This document shows positions 33,144-44,508 of a stretch of DNA of 64,000 bases, piece after piece. The DNA lies in the NCBI GenBank assembly GCA_013538855.1, contig JABXJS010000235.1, forward strand, positions 1 through 64,000, given 5' to 3'. Made by a program: the position numbers and the translations under genes. Source of the stretch: Herpetosiphonaceae bacterium. GTDB taxonomy: Bacteria > Chloroflexota > Chloroflexia > Chloroflexales > Herpetosiphonaceae. Below the pieces are notes generated by a model. It worked only from the letters and a program-made list of their open reading frames with translations, made no database searches and had not been told where the DNA came from. How positions within the stretch are numbered: position 1 is the first letter of the stretch; each line of letters begins with the position of its first letter.

Positions 33144-35135
33144 TTAGAGCCGCACCTTCACCGTCAGTGTTGTACCATTACCAGGCTGTGTTGCTAAATC
33201 AAAGGAGCCACCAAGCTCCGCTGCGCGCTCGGCCATGCTCGTAAGGCCCAAGTGGCGACCGCCGCGCTCAAGCGAGGCAGGATCGAAGCCCAGGCCATCG
33301 TCGCACACTTGCAGCTCTAGCTCATGCGGTTGAAGGTTGAGGTTCACAATAATGTGGTGCGCCTCGGCGTGGCGCAGCGCATTGGCGATCGCCTCCTGCG
33401 CAATCCGGTAGAACCCTGCGGCCTGCTGTTTGACATTGCGATCATCGCCAGCGACATTGAGGGTAATCTGAACATCGCGAGCATTGAGAGTGGAGATATG
33501 ATCGCGGAGAGCTTTGACGAGGCCATGTTCCTGCAGGGGCGTTGGGCGCAGCTGAAGCAGCAGCTCGCGCATCTCGCCGAGCGATTGATGGGCAGCGGCC
33601 TTGAGGCGGTCAATCTGCAACGCAGCGCGCTCGGGATTACGATCAATCTGGGCACGAGCGGCCTCAGCGGTCAGGGTCATGCTAAACAGCGTCTGCGTGA
33701 CCGAGTCGTGCAGCTCACGAGCTAGGCGCGAGCGCTCCTCGACCTGCGCGGCGCGGCGCGCCTGATCATAGAGGCGTGCATGCTCAATTGCCAGCGCCGC
33801 CGAGGTAGCCAAGCCTTCAGCTAGAACAAGCTGCTGTGGCCCCCAGGCAGCATCGCCATCTGGCGTTGCCACAAGCACAACACCAAGCACCTGGTCCTTG
33901 ATGCTGAGGGGCAGGGCCAGCAGTGTCGCGTAGGGGATGGTCGGCGAAACGGTGTGCATAACCCGAGCGCAGCCCTGCTGAATCACCTTGGCCAGCGATG
34001 GCTCCTGCTCCAACAGCGTCGGGCCAGGCCAGCGCTCGCGCAGATAGCTCGTTGCGCCGGTTGCACCAGCTTGCGGGATCAAGCGCTCGCCTAGCTCATC
34101 AAGCAAGAGGATCACGACATCGTCGGCATGGAGCGCCTCGCCGATTGCGGCCGCCGCGCGCAGCAGCACCTCAGGCAGATGCAGCGACGACCCGACAGTG
34201 CGCGTCATCTCAAGGAGCAGGCTCGTCTCGGCAGCCCGTCGCTCGGACTCGGCGTAGAGATGCGCATTATGCAATGACAAAGCCGCCTGGCTGGCGAAGT
34301 TGGCCACCAAGCGCGCATCTTCGGCGGAGTACGCGCCGCACTCATAGTTATCGACAGTTAGAACGCCCACTGTGCGCTCGCCGACGCGCAGCGCCACGCC
34401 AATCCACGAGCGAATTGGCGTCTGCTTGAGCACAAACGATGACTCATCGCGCACATCAGCAAGCACAATCGGCGCAGACGAGGCCAGCACACGCCGAGCC
34501 AGCTCATTCTCATGCAGCGCAAGGCGCAGATTATAGATATCGGACGTGAGACCGCGGGCAGCAATCACCTGCAGCTCATCATCGACCAGCTGCAAGACAG
34601 CGGCGCTGTCAAAGGCAACCACACGCTCTAGCTGGCGCAGAATACAGGTGAGCACCTCGTTGCGGTCAAGCGTGGCATTCAGGGCTGTGGCCATATCGTT
34701 GAGTGCGGCGAGCTGCGCAGCGTGGGAGAGACTCTCATCGAGCAAGCGCTGAAGCTGATTGGTCTTCTGGTCGCGCTCGACAGTGCGCTCATCGACGCAG
34801 CGCTCAAGGGTGGCATAGGCGGCCTGTAGCTCATCAAAGACACGCTCCAACGTAGCATAGTCGGCCTGTAGCGCGCCGTACTCGGCATCAAGGCGACTAT
34901 GGCGCAAGGCCAGATCATGCCGTTGCTGCTGCAGGGTGCGAAATGTCCACCATGCGGTCGCGGCGGCACACATCACCGCGCAGCCAATCACCACAAGGCC
35001 CCATGTCGATGCGCCTTGCAGCACCAGCACAGCACCAATAATCAACAGCCCGCCAGCCAGAGCCAGACCAGCCGAGGCAGGAGCAACCACAATACGCTGT
35101 ACAGGAGGCGAGGTTGGTTGTTCAAGCACGGTCAT
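33144..35135 (-). CDS. membrane histidine kinase with two GAF domains
   Basis: The 663-residue kinase starts at ATG 35135 after GGAAGGAGAA. Two membrane helices (about 20-60) are followed by a coiled coil (about 70-130), two GAF domains (about 150-300 and 320-460), a HisKA_3 dimerisation helix with phospho-acceptor H476 (SRLARELHDSVTQTLF) and a HATPase domain (IAQEAIANALRHAEAHH, DDGLGFDP, GLTSMAERAAELGG). No extracellular sensor loop is present, so the signal is probably sensed by the GAF domains in the cytoplasm. The start lies within the coaE end (14-nt overlap). The partner regulator follows. Confidence 0.93.
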   Translation of the reverse strand: MTVLEQPTSPPVQRIVVAPASAGLALAGGLLIIGAVLVLQGASTWGLVVIGCAVMCAAATAWWTFRTLQQQRHDLALRHSRLDAEYGALQADYATLERVFDELQAAYATLERCVDERTVERDQKTNQLQRLLDESLSHAAQLAALNDMATALNATLDRNEVLTCILRQLERVVAFDSAAVLQLVDDELQVIAARGLTSDIYNLRLALHENELARRVLASSAPIVLADVRDESSFVLKQTPIRSWIGVALRVGERTVGVLTVDNYECGAYSAEDARLVANFASQAALSLHNAHLYAESERRAAETSLLLEMTRTVGSSLHLPEVLLRAAAAIGEALHADDVVILLLDELGERLIPQAGATGATSYLRERWPGPTLLEQEPSLAKVIQQGCARVMHTVSPTIPYATLLALPLSIKDQVLGVVLVATPDGDAAWGPQQLVLAEGLATSAALAIEHARLYDQARRAAQVEERSRLARELHDSVTQTLFSMTLTAEAARAQIDRNPERAALQIDRLKAAAHQSLGEMRELLLQLRPTPLQEHGLVKALRDHISTLNARDVQITLNVAGDDRNVKQQAAGFYRIAQEAIANALRHAEAHHIIVNLNLQPHELELQVCDDGLGFDPASLERGGRHLGLTSMAERAAELGGSFDLATQPGNGTTLTVKVRL

Positions 35136-35760
35136 GATGTTCTCCTTCCTGAGAAACCAGCGTAGGAATAGCGCGCCAGGCCTGCTCGACCTGGGCGCGC
35201 GTCGCCGCAAGCGTGCCGCTATTGTCAATGACGACGTCAGCGTGAGCAAGCTTAGCGGCCTGTGGCGGCTGGGCGGCGATACGCTGCTGCGCATCGGCCA
35301 CGCTCATGCCACGGGTTTCGATTAAGCGCCGGAGCTGCTGCTCGGGCGTCGATGTAACCACCCAGACAGCATTGCAGATAGCGGTCCAGCCGCCCTCAAT
35401 CAGCTTAATCGCGTCGATAACCGCCACCGGCACCTTGGCGGCAATCTGCGCCTGGAGCCAGGCTTGAATCTGCTCTCGCACAAGCGGATGCACAATCGCC
35501 TCGAGGCGTGTGAGCTGTGCTGGATCGGCAAAGACCAAGCGGCCCAGTGCGGCACGATCCAGCGGTGCGCCTGGCTGTTGTGCCGTGAGCACCGCTGGTC
35601 CAAACGCAGCCACAATTGGTTTATAGGCGGGACCAGCGGGGGCCTGCACATCGTGTACCACGGCATCGGCATCGCAGACCGCCGCCCCAAGCTCTGCGAG
35701 CATAGCGACGACCGTGCTTTTGCCACAGGCAATATTGCCTGTAAGGCCGATAAGGTACAT
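35122..35760 (-). CDS. coaE: dephospho-CoA kinase
   Basis: The 212-residue P-loop kinase phosphorylates the 3'-OH of dephospho-CoA, the last step of CoA synthesis. MYLIGLTGNIACGKSTV carries the Walker A motif; DADAVVHDVQ and RLEAIVHPLVRE are the family substrate segments. ATG 35760 overlaps the ABC-F stop (TGATG), and the 3' end overlaps the histidine kinase start. An in-frame upstream start at 35796 would lie within ABC-F and is not favoured. Confidence 0.93.
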   Translation of the reverse strand: MYLIGLTGNIACGKSTVVAMLAELGAAVCDADAVVHDVQAPAGPAYKPIVAAFGPAVLTAQQPGAPLDRAALGRLVFADPAQLTRLEAIVHPLVREQIQAWLQAQIAAKVPVAVIDAIKLIEGGWTAICNAVWVVTSTPEQQLRRLIETRGMSVADAQQRIAAQPPQAAKLAHADVVIDNSGTLAATRAQVEQAWRAIPTLVSQEGEHHDRA

Positions 35761-37715
35761 CAGGCTACCTCCAGCGTGGCCGCCAGCTCGGCCCAACGAT
35801 CATAGCAATCGGCGAGCTGTGCTTCGAGCGCGCTGTACTCAAGCCCAAGCTCGCCAACGCGATCGCTGTGCTGCTTGGCGGCAGCGGCGTTGATCGCGCC
35901 GTTAAGCTCCTCCTTGCGCTCTTCGAGCTGGGCAATTTGAGCTTCGAGCTGCTGCAGCTGCTTGCGCTCGCGCCCACCATTTTGGGAAACAGCAGCGGAG
36001 CCATTGCGCTTGGCCTGCTCGGCGGCGCGCTTGGCCTCCAGGGCGGCCTGCTCGGCGGCGCGGCGCTCGGCCTCGCGCTGAGCTTGCCAGGCCGAATAGT
36101 TGCCACCAAAGCGGCCAATCTGGCCATCCTCAACGATCCAGAGCGCGTCGGCGACCGCATCGATGAAGTAGCGATCGTGCGAGACAAACATAATGGTGCC
36201 GTTATACTCGTTGAGCACCATCTCAAGGGCCTCACGGGCTTGAATATCGAGGTGATTGGTTGGCTCGTCGAGGATGAGCAGGCTACCACCGCCAAGCATC
36301 AGCTGAGCGAGAGCCACCCGTGAGCGCTCGCCGCCGGAGAGATCGCGGATCTGCTTATGCACATCATCGTTGGAGAACAGAAAGCGCCCTAAGATGGTGC
36401 GCGCGGCAGTTTCACCAAGCAAAGGATGTGCGCTCAGCAGCTGATCAAGCACGGTGCGCTCAAAGTTCAGGCCCTCGTGGCCCTGAGCGTAGTAGCCAAT
36501 AACGACATTGGCCCCTAGCTCCCAAGCGCCGCTGAGCGGCGGCAGCTGATTGACCAAGGTGCGCAGCAGCGTTGACTTGCCGCTGCCATTGGGGCCAAGG
36601 ATGGCCACGCGCTCACCGCGCTCGATCTGCACATCCTCCAGCGTGAGCAGCTGCGAGACTTCGGTTTGCGAGTCGCGATAGCCAACTTGCAGCTGATCGA
36701 TGGCCAGCACAACATCGCCAGTGCGCAGATCGGTTTTAATGCTAAATTTCAGCTCTTTGCGGCGCTCTGGCGCTTTGAGCGCGCCAGGAACGTGGCCGCG
36801 CACCGAGTCCCAGCCGTACTTGAGACGATTGAGGCGCTTCTCGCGGCCCTTGGCCTCCTTGGAGCGCTGACCGGCCTTATAGCGCCGAATAAACTCCTCG
36901 GTTTTCGCAATGAACTGCTGCTGGGCCTCGTACTCCTTGATATACTGCTCCATGCGCTCGGCCTTGAGCGCGTGGTACTTGGAGTAGGGGGCCAGATAAT
37001 CTTGCAGATGGCCAAACTCCAGATCCCAGGTGCGTGTTGTAACACGATCAAGGAAATAGCGATCGTGGGAGATCACCAAGAGCGTGCCATACCAAGCGCG
37101 AAGAAAATCTTCGAGCCACTCGAGAGCCTCCATATCGAGATGGTTGGTTGGCTCATCGAGCAGGAGAACATCGGGATCGCCGAGCAGTGCCAGAGCGAGG
37201 GCGGCGCGAGTACGCTGACCACCGCTGAACTGCTCTAGCGGCTGCTCCCACTGCTCGGGACGAAAGCCGAGGCCGTGGAGGGTGCGCTCGATGCGATTAT
37301 GTTTCTCGTAGCCGCCGGCGTGCTCATAGCGATGCTGAAGCTCGCCGTAGCGATCCATTGTGTGTTGCCAATCGGCGGCCGCCGAGTCGGCCATCTTCGC
37401 CTCCAGCTCGCGCATTTCGGCCTCGATGGCGGCGAGGTGGGCGAGGGCGCTCTCGGCCTCGCGCCAGAGATTACTGCCAGCGGGAAACTGCGCCTCCTGG
37501 GCCTGATAGGTTAGGCGCAGGCCACGCGAGCGGCTGAGCTGGCCTTCGGTGGCCTCATCGATGCCAGCGATAATCTTCATCAGCGTAGACTTACCGGCAC
37601 CGTTGGGGCCAACGAGTGCTATTTTATCGCCACGGGCGACCTGAAAATCGATGCTATCAAAAATATGTTCCGCCCCGAACCACTTGCCGAGGCCTTGTGC
37701 TACCAACAAGGACAT
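35760..37715 (-). CDS. ABC-F family ATPase
   Basis: The 651-residue soluble protein has two ABC cassettes: Walker A GPNGAGKST and GPNGSGKST, signatures FSGGQRTRAALA and LSGGERSRVALAQ, Walker B LLLDEPTNHLD and LILDEPTNHLD. Between them is the interdomain linker with charged helices (ERMEQYIKEYEAQQQ). A C-terminal coiled coil (about 545-650) follows an Ala/Glu/Arg-rich stretch. ABC-F proteins act on the ribosome, as translation factors (EttA/Uup-like) or in antibiotic protection; the C-terminal coiled coil is Uup-like. GAGGAG precedes the ATG. Confidence 0.93.
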   Translation of the reverse strand: MSLLVAQGLGKWFGAEHIFDSIDFQVARGDKIALVGPNGAGKSTLMKIIAGIDEATEGQLSRSRGLRLTYQAQEAQFPAGSNLWREAESALAHLAAIEAEMRELEAKMADSAAADWQHTMDRYGELQHRYEHAGGYEKHNRIERTLHGLGFRPEQWEQPLEQFSGGQRTRAALALALLGDPDVLLLDEPTNHLDMEALEWLEDFLRAWYGTLLVISHDRYFLDRVTTRTWDLEFGHLQDYLAPYSKYHALKAERMEQYIKEYEAQQQFIAKTEEFIRRYKAGQRSKEAKGREKRLNRLKYGWDSVRGHVPGALKAPERRKELKFSIKTDLRTGDVVLAIDQLQVGYRDSQTEVSQLLTLEDVQIERGERVAILGPNGSGKSTLLRTLVNQLPPLSGAWELGANVVIGYYAQGHEGLNFERTVLDQLLSAHPLLGETAARTILGRFLFSNDDVHKQIRDLSGGERSRVALAQLMLGGGSLLILDEPTNHLDIQAREALEMVLNEYNGTIMFVSHDRYFIDAVADALWIVEDGQIGRFGGNYSAWQAQREAERRAAEQAALEAKRAAEQAKRNGSAAVSQNGGRERKQLQQLEAQIAQLEERKEELNGAINAAAAKQHSDRVGELGLEYSALEAQLADCYDRWAELAATLEVA

Positions 37716-37822
37716 GCCATGCTCCTCACGATGATTTTTTTTATCATACCATCAATAGCTCACTCTGCTCATCGGTCTGGAGAAGGCTTTCGTAGACCGT
37801 CGCATGGGGCACGGGGAGTATT

Positions 37823-37856
37823 AAAAAGCCGTGAACGGTGCCCATCCGCTCACGGC
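37823..37856 (-). terminator. intrinsic terminator of the OmpR-type regulator
   Basis: On the minus strand GCCGTGA pairs with TCACGGC across a 15-nt loop, followed by TTTTTAAT. It lies 20 bp past the stop at 37877. Confidence 0.8.
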
Positions 37857-37876
37857 AATCCACAGCAGCAGCGTGA

Positions 37877-38560
37877 CTACTCGGCCAAGCGATAGCCAAC
37901 GCCCCACTCGGTTAGCAAGAGCTTGGGCTGGCGCGGATTATCTTCCAGCTTGCGGCGCAGATGCCAGATATAGACCTTGAGCGAGTCGTGATCGGACTCT
38001 TTGCCACTGCCCCAGATCGTGCTAAGCAGCTTCTCGTGGGGCACGACCTCGCCGACATGTTCGGCGAGCAGGGTCAAGAGCTGATACTCGGTGGGTGTGA
38101 GATCGATCACGCGCTCCTCGACGCGCAGCTCGCGCCGCTGCCGATCGAGCTTGAGCGAACCATCGCCAGCCACAATAATATTCTTTGGCGACGGTGCCCG
38201 GCGCAGCAGCGCACGCACACGTGCAAGCAGCTGAATCGGGCTATATGGCTTCGTCACATAATCGTCGGCACCGCTATCGAGGCCGACAGCGACATCTTGA
38301 TCACCTTGAGCACGGGCCGTAAGCATAAGAATAGGCACATTGCTAAACTCACGAATGCGCTGACAAACCTCGAAGCCGCTCATCTGCGGCATCATCACAT
38401 CCAGAATGATTAAATTTGGTTCCAATGTACGGCATTGATCAATAGCGGTGGGGCCATCCAGCGCAATCTGCACCCGATACCCTTCGCTTGAGAGCTGAAG
38501 CGACAGCAGCTGGGCCACATCAGGCTCATCATCGACTACCAAGATCAAGGGTTGCTCCAT
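37877..38560 (-). CDS. OmpR/PhoB-family response regulator
   Basis: The 227-residue protein has a receiver domain with VVDDEPD, phospho-acceptor D54 (LIILDVMMPQM), ILMLTAR and the YVTKPYSPIQLLARVR Lys. A winged-helix domain follows (about 130-225; LTPTEYQLLTLLAEHVGEVV, DSLKVYIWHLRRKLEDNP, GVGYRLAE). ATG 38560 gives MEQPLILVVDDE; an upstream in-frame start would add eight residues. No kinase gene is adjacent, so the partner is elsewhere. It is a single-gene unit with its own terminator. Confidence 0.92.
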   Translation of the reverse strand: MEQPLILVVDDEPDVAQLLSLQLSSEGYRVQIALDGPTAIDQCRTLEPNLIILDVMMPQMSGFEVCQRIREFSNVPILMLTARAQGDQDVAVGLDSGADDYVTKPYSPIQLLARVRALLRRAPSPKNIIVAGDGSLKLDRQRRELRVEERVIDLTPTEYQLLTLLAEHVGEVVPHEKLLSTIWGSGKESDHDSLKVYIWHLRRKLEDNPRQPKLLLTEWGVGYRLAE

Positions 38561-38690
38561 ACCGATACCGCCTGCTCCGGTCACCAGACACAGAAGTGCG
38601 GCCTCCTCCTTTCAGAAAACAATACTTGCGCTTTTGGCGGAGCCCTCACACGATCTTTCTCTCAGAGACAGCGCACAACGCACTATCGTG

Positions 38691-39428
38691 TTATTGGAGT
38701 TCTTGCAACACTCGCTCAATATCTGATCGAGAGACAATATTAATGCGAGTATAACGGATTCGCCCTTTAGAATCAATAAAGTAGCTGTGAGGAATCCAGT
38801 ACACGCCAAATGCTTGCTGCCATGAGCCGTTTTCATCTAACGTCACCGGATAGTTGACGCCGTAGCGCTGAGCAAACCGCCGCACATCATCAAGATTTTT
38901 TTCCTGATCCGTTAAGTTAACGCCAACCACCTCAAAGCCTTGATCTTTCAGATCGGCGTAGGCTTGCACAATATCGGGCGTTTCGGTTTTACACGGCTCA
39001 CACCATGTCGCCCAGAAATTAACGAGCACCACGTTGCCCTGCAGCTCAGATAAGCGCAGCGTCTGGCCATCTAAGGTCGTTGCAGTCAGATCGGGGGCTT
39101 GCCGATCCATCGCCACGAGGCCAGCATCGGGTTGAGCGGTATTCCCGCGTGTCAGCACTGCGACGATACCGATAATGAGCAGCGCCACCAGCACGCCGCC
39201 GCCAAGCCACAGCCATTCGCGGCGGCTCGACTTGGGCGCAGCAGCGGCCAGCAGGGCATCGCGGGCAGCTGTCAGCGCGCGGCGCTGCTCGGCGGCCACC
39301 GCCAGCAGATCAGGCGGCGTGTCGCGAGGCAAATCGTACTGGCGCAGGCGCAACTGGTAGGCCGCCTCGATCTGCGCGGGCGTGGCATCTGGAGCAACGT
39401 TGAGCAGGTCAGCGGGCGATGTGCTCAT
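38691..39428 (-). CDS. TlpA-type thioredoxin with N-terminal J-like domain
   Basis: The 245-residue protein begins with a J-like helical domain (1-62: DLLNVAPDATPAQIEAAYQL) whose HPD loop is replaced by QYDLPRD. One membrane helix follows (73-93), then an extracytoplasmic redoxin domain (about 108-245) with the active-site motif FWATWCEPC (C143, C146) and the cis-Pro segment YWIPHSYFID. The redoxin part resembles CcmG/ResA, which reduce the apocytochrome CxxCH thiols before haem attachment. Its ATG overlaps the upstream TPR gene stop. It ends the ccm operon, as expected for the CcmG function. Confidence 0.88.
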   Translation of the reverse strand: MSTSPADLLNVAPDATPAQIEAAYQLRLRQYDLPRDTPPDLLAVAAEQRRALTAARDALLAAAAPKSSRREWLWLGGGVLVALLIIGIVAVLTRGNTAQPDAGLVAMDRQAPDLTATTLDGQTLRLSELQGNVVLVNFWATWCEPCKTETPDIVQAYADLKDQGFEVVGVNLTDQEKNLDDVRRFAQRYGVNYPVTLDENGSWQQAFGVYWIPHSYFIDSKGRIRYTRINIVSRSDIERVLQELQ

Positions 39429-40436
39429 GGGTTCGCTCCTTCGAGCAGACGCTGGGCGAGGGCGGCCTCGGGGCTGTTGGGGACGAGCGTTAGCACCTGC
39501 TGCCACAGCTCGCGGGCGCGCTCTGGCTGTGGCGGATCGGCGAGGGCAAAGGCACGTCCAACGTTGACCAGCACCTGCGGCGTCTGATTATCGTCGCGCA
39601 GCGCCCGCTGGGCCTCGGCAAAGCCTTGGGCGACCACCTGGGGATTATGCATCCCTGCACCATAGCGCATCATGGCCAGGGCCAAATCCGAGCGCACTGT
39701 CGGCTGAAATGGATCAAGCTGGAGCGCCTCGGTGTAGGCCTCGGTGGCCTTCTGCCAGCGATCCAGATTGAGCGCATAGGCTTGGCCGTCGGGCGCTTGC
39801 TCATAGATCGTCTGGATGAAATCATAGTGCGCGTTGCCGAGCATGGTCCAGGCCGTTGATGAGCGCGGGTCTTGGCGCACTTGGGCCTGCGCTTGAGCCG
39901 CAGCGGCATCAAGCGACAACAGCTGATCACGCACCCGCTGATCGGGGATCTCCTGCAGGATCAACGCGGCGAAGAGCGGCATATTGGCAGGCTGCTGGGC
40001 CTGCGGCGGGCGCAGGCCAGCCCAGACGAGGGCGGCCGTCCCAGCGAGCGACAGCAGACAGCCAAGCGCTAGCAGCACCCAGCCATTGAGCCAGCGCCAG
40101 CGCTGACGATCAGCCGCCAATACAGCCGTTCCAGCCGCAGACAGCGGGCGGTAGTCCAGCTCGGCCTCGGGGGCGGACTGCTCCAGACGCTCATCGTAGG
40201 CGGCGCGGGCCGTCGGATCGTGCAGCGTGGCATAGGCCGAGGACACAGCGGCGTAGCGCTGGGCCGCTGCTGCGCGCACCTCAGGCGGCGCAGCGCGCCA
40301 GCGAGCCGGATCGTACTGGGCGCTGAGACGCTCGTAGGCGGCGCTGATTTCCTCGGGCGAGGCATCGGCGGTCAGATCGAGCGCAGCGTAGAGGCTCGCA
40401 TCAGCGGATTGAACGAGCGGTCCAGACATAGTTAGC

Positions 40437-40444
<8 letters not shown>
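39425..40444 (-). CDS. CcmI-like TPR protein with N-terminal J-like domain
   Basis: The 339-residue protein has a J-like domain (17-87: YAALDLTADASPEEISAAYE, YATLHDPTARAAYDERL) with YDPARW instead of HPD, one membrane helix (120-142) and a tetratricopeptide-type region (about 190-335: AWTMLGNAHYDF, KATEAYTEALQLDPFQP, NVGRAFALADPPQPERAREL). TPR proteins of the CcmI/NrfG group hold apocytochrome c for haem ligation. The start overlaps the ccmF stop (ATGTCTGA) and the end overlaps the TlpA-type gene. The J-like domain is paralogous to that of the TlpA-type neighbour. Confidence 0.85.
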
Positions 40445-42776
<2,332 letters not shown>

Positions 42777-42816
42777 CCTCGCCTCCTGCGACTGAGTGAA
42801 ACCGAGCGTGCCAGCG

Positions 42817-43239
42817 CTAGCGCCCGCCAGCAGGAGCGCCCTGCTCCTGGTACTTCGAGGGACACTTGACCAGCAGATCATCGGCGACAAACACATCGCG
42901 AGACGGATCGAACGAGCCGACAGCAACCACGCTCACCGCCTGATCGAAGTTGCCGGGCTTGGGCTGATGGTACTCAACCGTAATCGGCTGGCCCTGCTCA
43001 TCCTCCATGGTGAAGCGAAACACGCCATTATCAATAGCGCCACTGCCGCGGGGGAAGCCCATCACCTGCACAGCACCATTGGCTGAGCGGGCCTCGGCAA
43101 CATTAACATAGGGCGTGAGCGACTCGCCGAGGGCATTGAAGCCCAACACCAGTGCCAAAACAATCAAGCCGAGACCGACAAGATAGAGCGGCTTAATGCC
43201 ACCTTCGCGGGTTGGATGAATCATTTCAAACTCTGTCAT
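42817..43239 (-). CDS. ccmE: cytochrome c haem chaperone CcmE, Cys-type variant
   Basis: The 140-residue protein has one N-terminal membrane helix (GIKPLYLVGLGLIVLALVLGF) and the CcmE OB-fold (AVQVMGFPRGSG, VFRFTMEDEQGQPITVEYHQ, VAVGSFDPSRDVFVADDLL). The haem-binding motif is KCPSKYQ: C126 and Y130 in CxxxY order, in place of the classic HxxxY. A Cys-type CcmE is known from Desulfovibrio and archaea (System I*). It holds haem for transfer to CcmF. Overlaps and gaps are small on both sides, within the ccm operon. Confidence 0.93.
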   Translation of the reverse strand: MTEFEMIHPTREGGIKPLYLVGLGLIVLALVLGFNALGESLTPYVNVAEARSANGAVQVMGFPRGSGAIDNGVFRFTMEDEQGQPITVEYHQPKPGNFDQAVSVVAVGSFDPSRDVFVADDLLVKCPSKYQEQGAPAGGR

Positions 43240-43248
43240 AGCAGATAC

Positions 43249-43464
43249 CTACTCCTTTGAACGTGCGGCCGATGACAGACGCTCTGGGCGCACGGGGGCA
43301 ACATCAGAATCGGGGACAGACGGCGTACGCTGATCAAGCTGACGGCGTAGGGAGCGCGCCAGCCCGTCGATGCGCCAGAGATAGGCCCAAATACCGAGCC
43401 AGACCACAACAGCCACAGCGGCGGCCACATACAAGGCAACACCGGGATCGATCAATGCACTCAT
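43249..43464 (-). CDS. ccmD: CcmD-like small membrane protein
   Basis: The 71-residue product starts at ATG 43464, which overlaps the ccmC stop (ATGA). It has one membrane helix (VALYVAAAVAVVVWLGIWAYLWRID) and a polar tail of about 40 residues. Position between ccmC and ccmE and the Y/W-rich helix edge match CcmD, which releases holo-CcmE from the CcmABC complex. Sequence similarity in this family is weak, so the name leans on context. Confidence 0.75.
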   Translation of the reverse strand: MSALIDPGVALYVAAAVAVVVWLGIWAYLWRIDGLARSLRRQLDQRTPSVPDSDVAPVRPERLSSAARSKE

Positions 43465-44432
43465 GCGTTCCATCCTTGAACGTGGGCTTGGAGGCCGAGC
43501 AGCAGCGCACGCAGCCGCCACACCCAGATAAATAAGGCAGTAAAGCCAAGCAAAGACACAAGAAATGTGATCAGGGTGCGCTGATCGGTCAGCAGCCCAA
43601 TGTTGCCGACGTTGGCCAGCGCCACCTCGATGGTGCGGGCGCTCGCTGTGCCGCTGACCCGCTTAATCTGCACCTCGCGCAGCGTGTCGGGCACGCGCTC
43701 GATCGCCTTGGGCTGACCGCTGACCAGATCAAAAGACGGCTGGAGCGTTGTCAGGGTTCCGCTGGCCGGATCGCGCACCTCAATCGTTGCAGTCAGCAGC
43801 GTATCGCTCTCCTGCACATCGAGCAGCTTCAGCCGAAAGTCATCGACCTGGCCCTGGATGCGACCGTCGGCGGTGAGTGCCAAGCCAGCGCAGTTGGGCG
43901 TGTTAAGAATTGCGCAGTTCGGGTGCAGCGTGCTATCGGTGACCCGTGGGATCACAAAGATCAAAAATGGCACCGACACGGAGGCCAGCAGCGCGTAGAT
44001 CGCACTGAGGCGGCGCTGGCGCACGCCGGGCACGAGCGAGGTGCGTAAAGCAAAGTAGGCCGCGTAGATCAGCATCAGAACGGCAATCGCCGTCTCGCGC
44101 GGGTCCCAGTTCCAGAACGTACCCCAGACAACTTTGGCGAAGATAGCGCCAGTGACCGTCGAGAGCAAGCTAAACAGCAGGCCCAGCTCGGTGGCGGCGA
44201 CAGCATTCGCATCGTCGCTTAAGCGCCCGCGCCGAAGATACAGCAGGCTGTAGAGCGCCGAGACAAGAAAGGCCACGCAGGTGAGCCATCCTGTTGGCAC
44301 GTGGACAATCACAATCCGGCCCACATTGCCCAAACCCTCGTGAGCGGGCACCCAGAGAAACATCGCGGCTGCTACAAAGGACAGCAGCAGGCCAGTTGAA
44401 ATTTTGGCAGGAGTCGCCAGCTGGCGGATCAT
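43461..44432 (-). CDS. ccmC: haem exporter subunit CcmC with large loop insertion
   Basis: The 323-residue protein starts MIRQLATPAKISTG. Conserved features are H44 (VIVHVPTGW), the WWD-type motif WGTFWNWDPRE (103-113) and H170 (DSTLHPN). CcmC loads haem on CcmE. The usual length is about 230-250; here about 110 residues (172-281, from CAILNTPNCAG to VALANVGNIG) are inserted in the loop before the last helix. This loop is extracytoplasmic in CcmC and contains a beta-rich stretch. A TATAAT (minus strand, 44504-44499) in the 76-nt gap after ccmB could be a secondary promoter, but no -35 is seen. Confidence 0.92.
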   Translation of the reverse strand: MIRQLATPAKISTGLLLSFVAAAMFLWVPAHEGLGNVGRIVIVHVPTGWLTCVAFLVSALYSLLYLRRGRLSDDANAVAATELGLLFSLLSTVTGAIFAKVVWGTFWNWDPRETAIAVLMLIYAAYFALRTSLVPGVRQRRLSAIYALLASVSVPFLIFVIPRVTDSTLHPNCAILNTPNCAGLALTADGRIQGQVDDFRLKLLDVQESDTLLTATIEVRDPASGTLTTLQPSFDLVSGQPKAIERVPDTLREVQIKRVSGTASARTIEVALANVGNIGLLTDQRTLITFLVSLLGFTALFIWVWRLRALLLGLQAHVQGWNA

Positions 44433-44508
44433 GGTCACCTCAGATAGAGCGGCATAGCACATACCAGTGAACAATTAATGATTTATGTCAACTTTACTAT
44501 TATAGCGC

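Noticed and set aside
33144-35294. Longer histidine kinase start at 35294
   Set aside because: The extra 53 residues lie within coaE and are Arg/Ser-rich; ATG 35135 has a strong ribosome-binding site.
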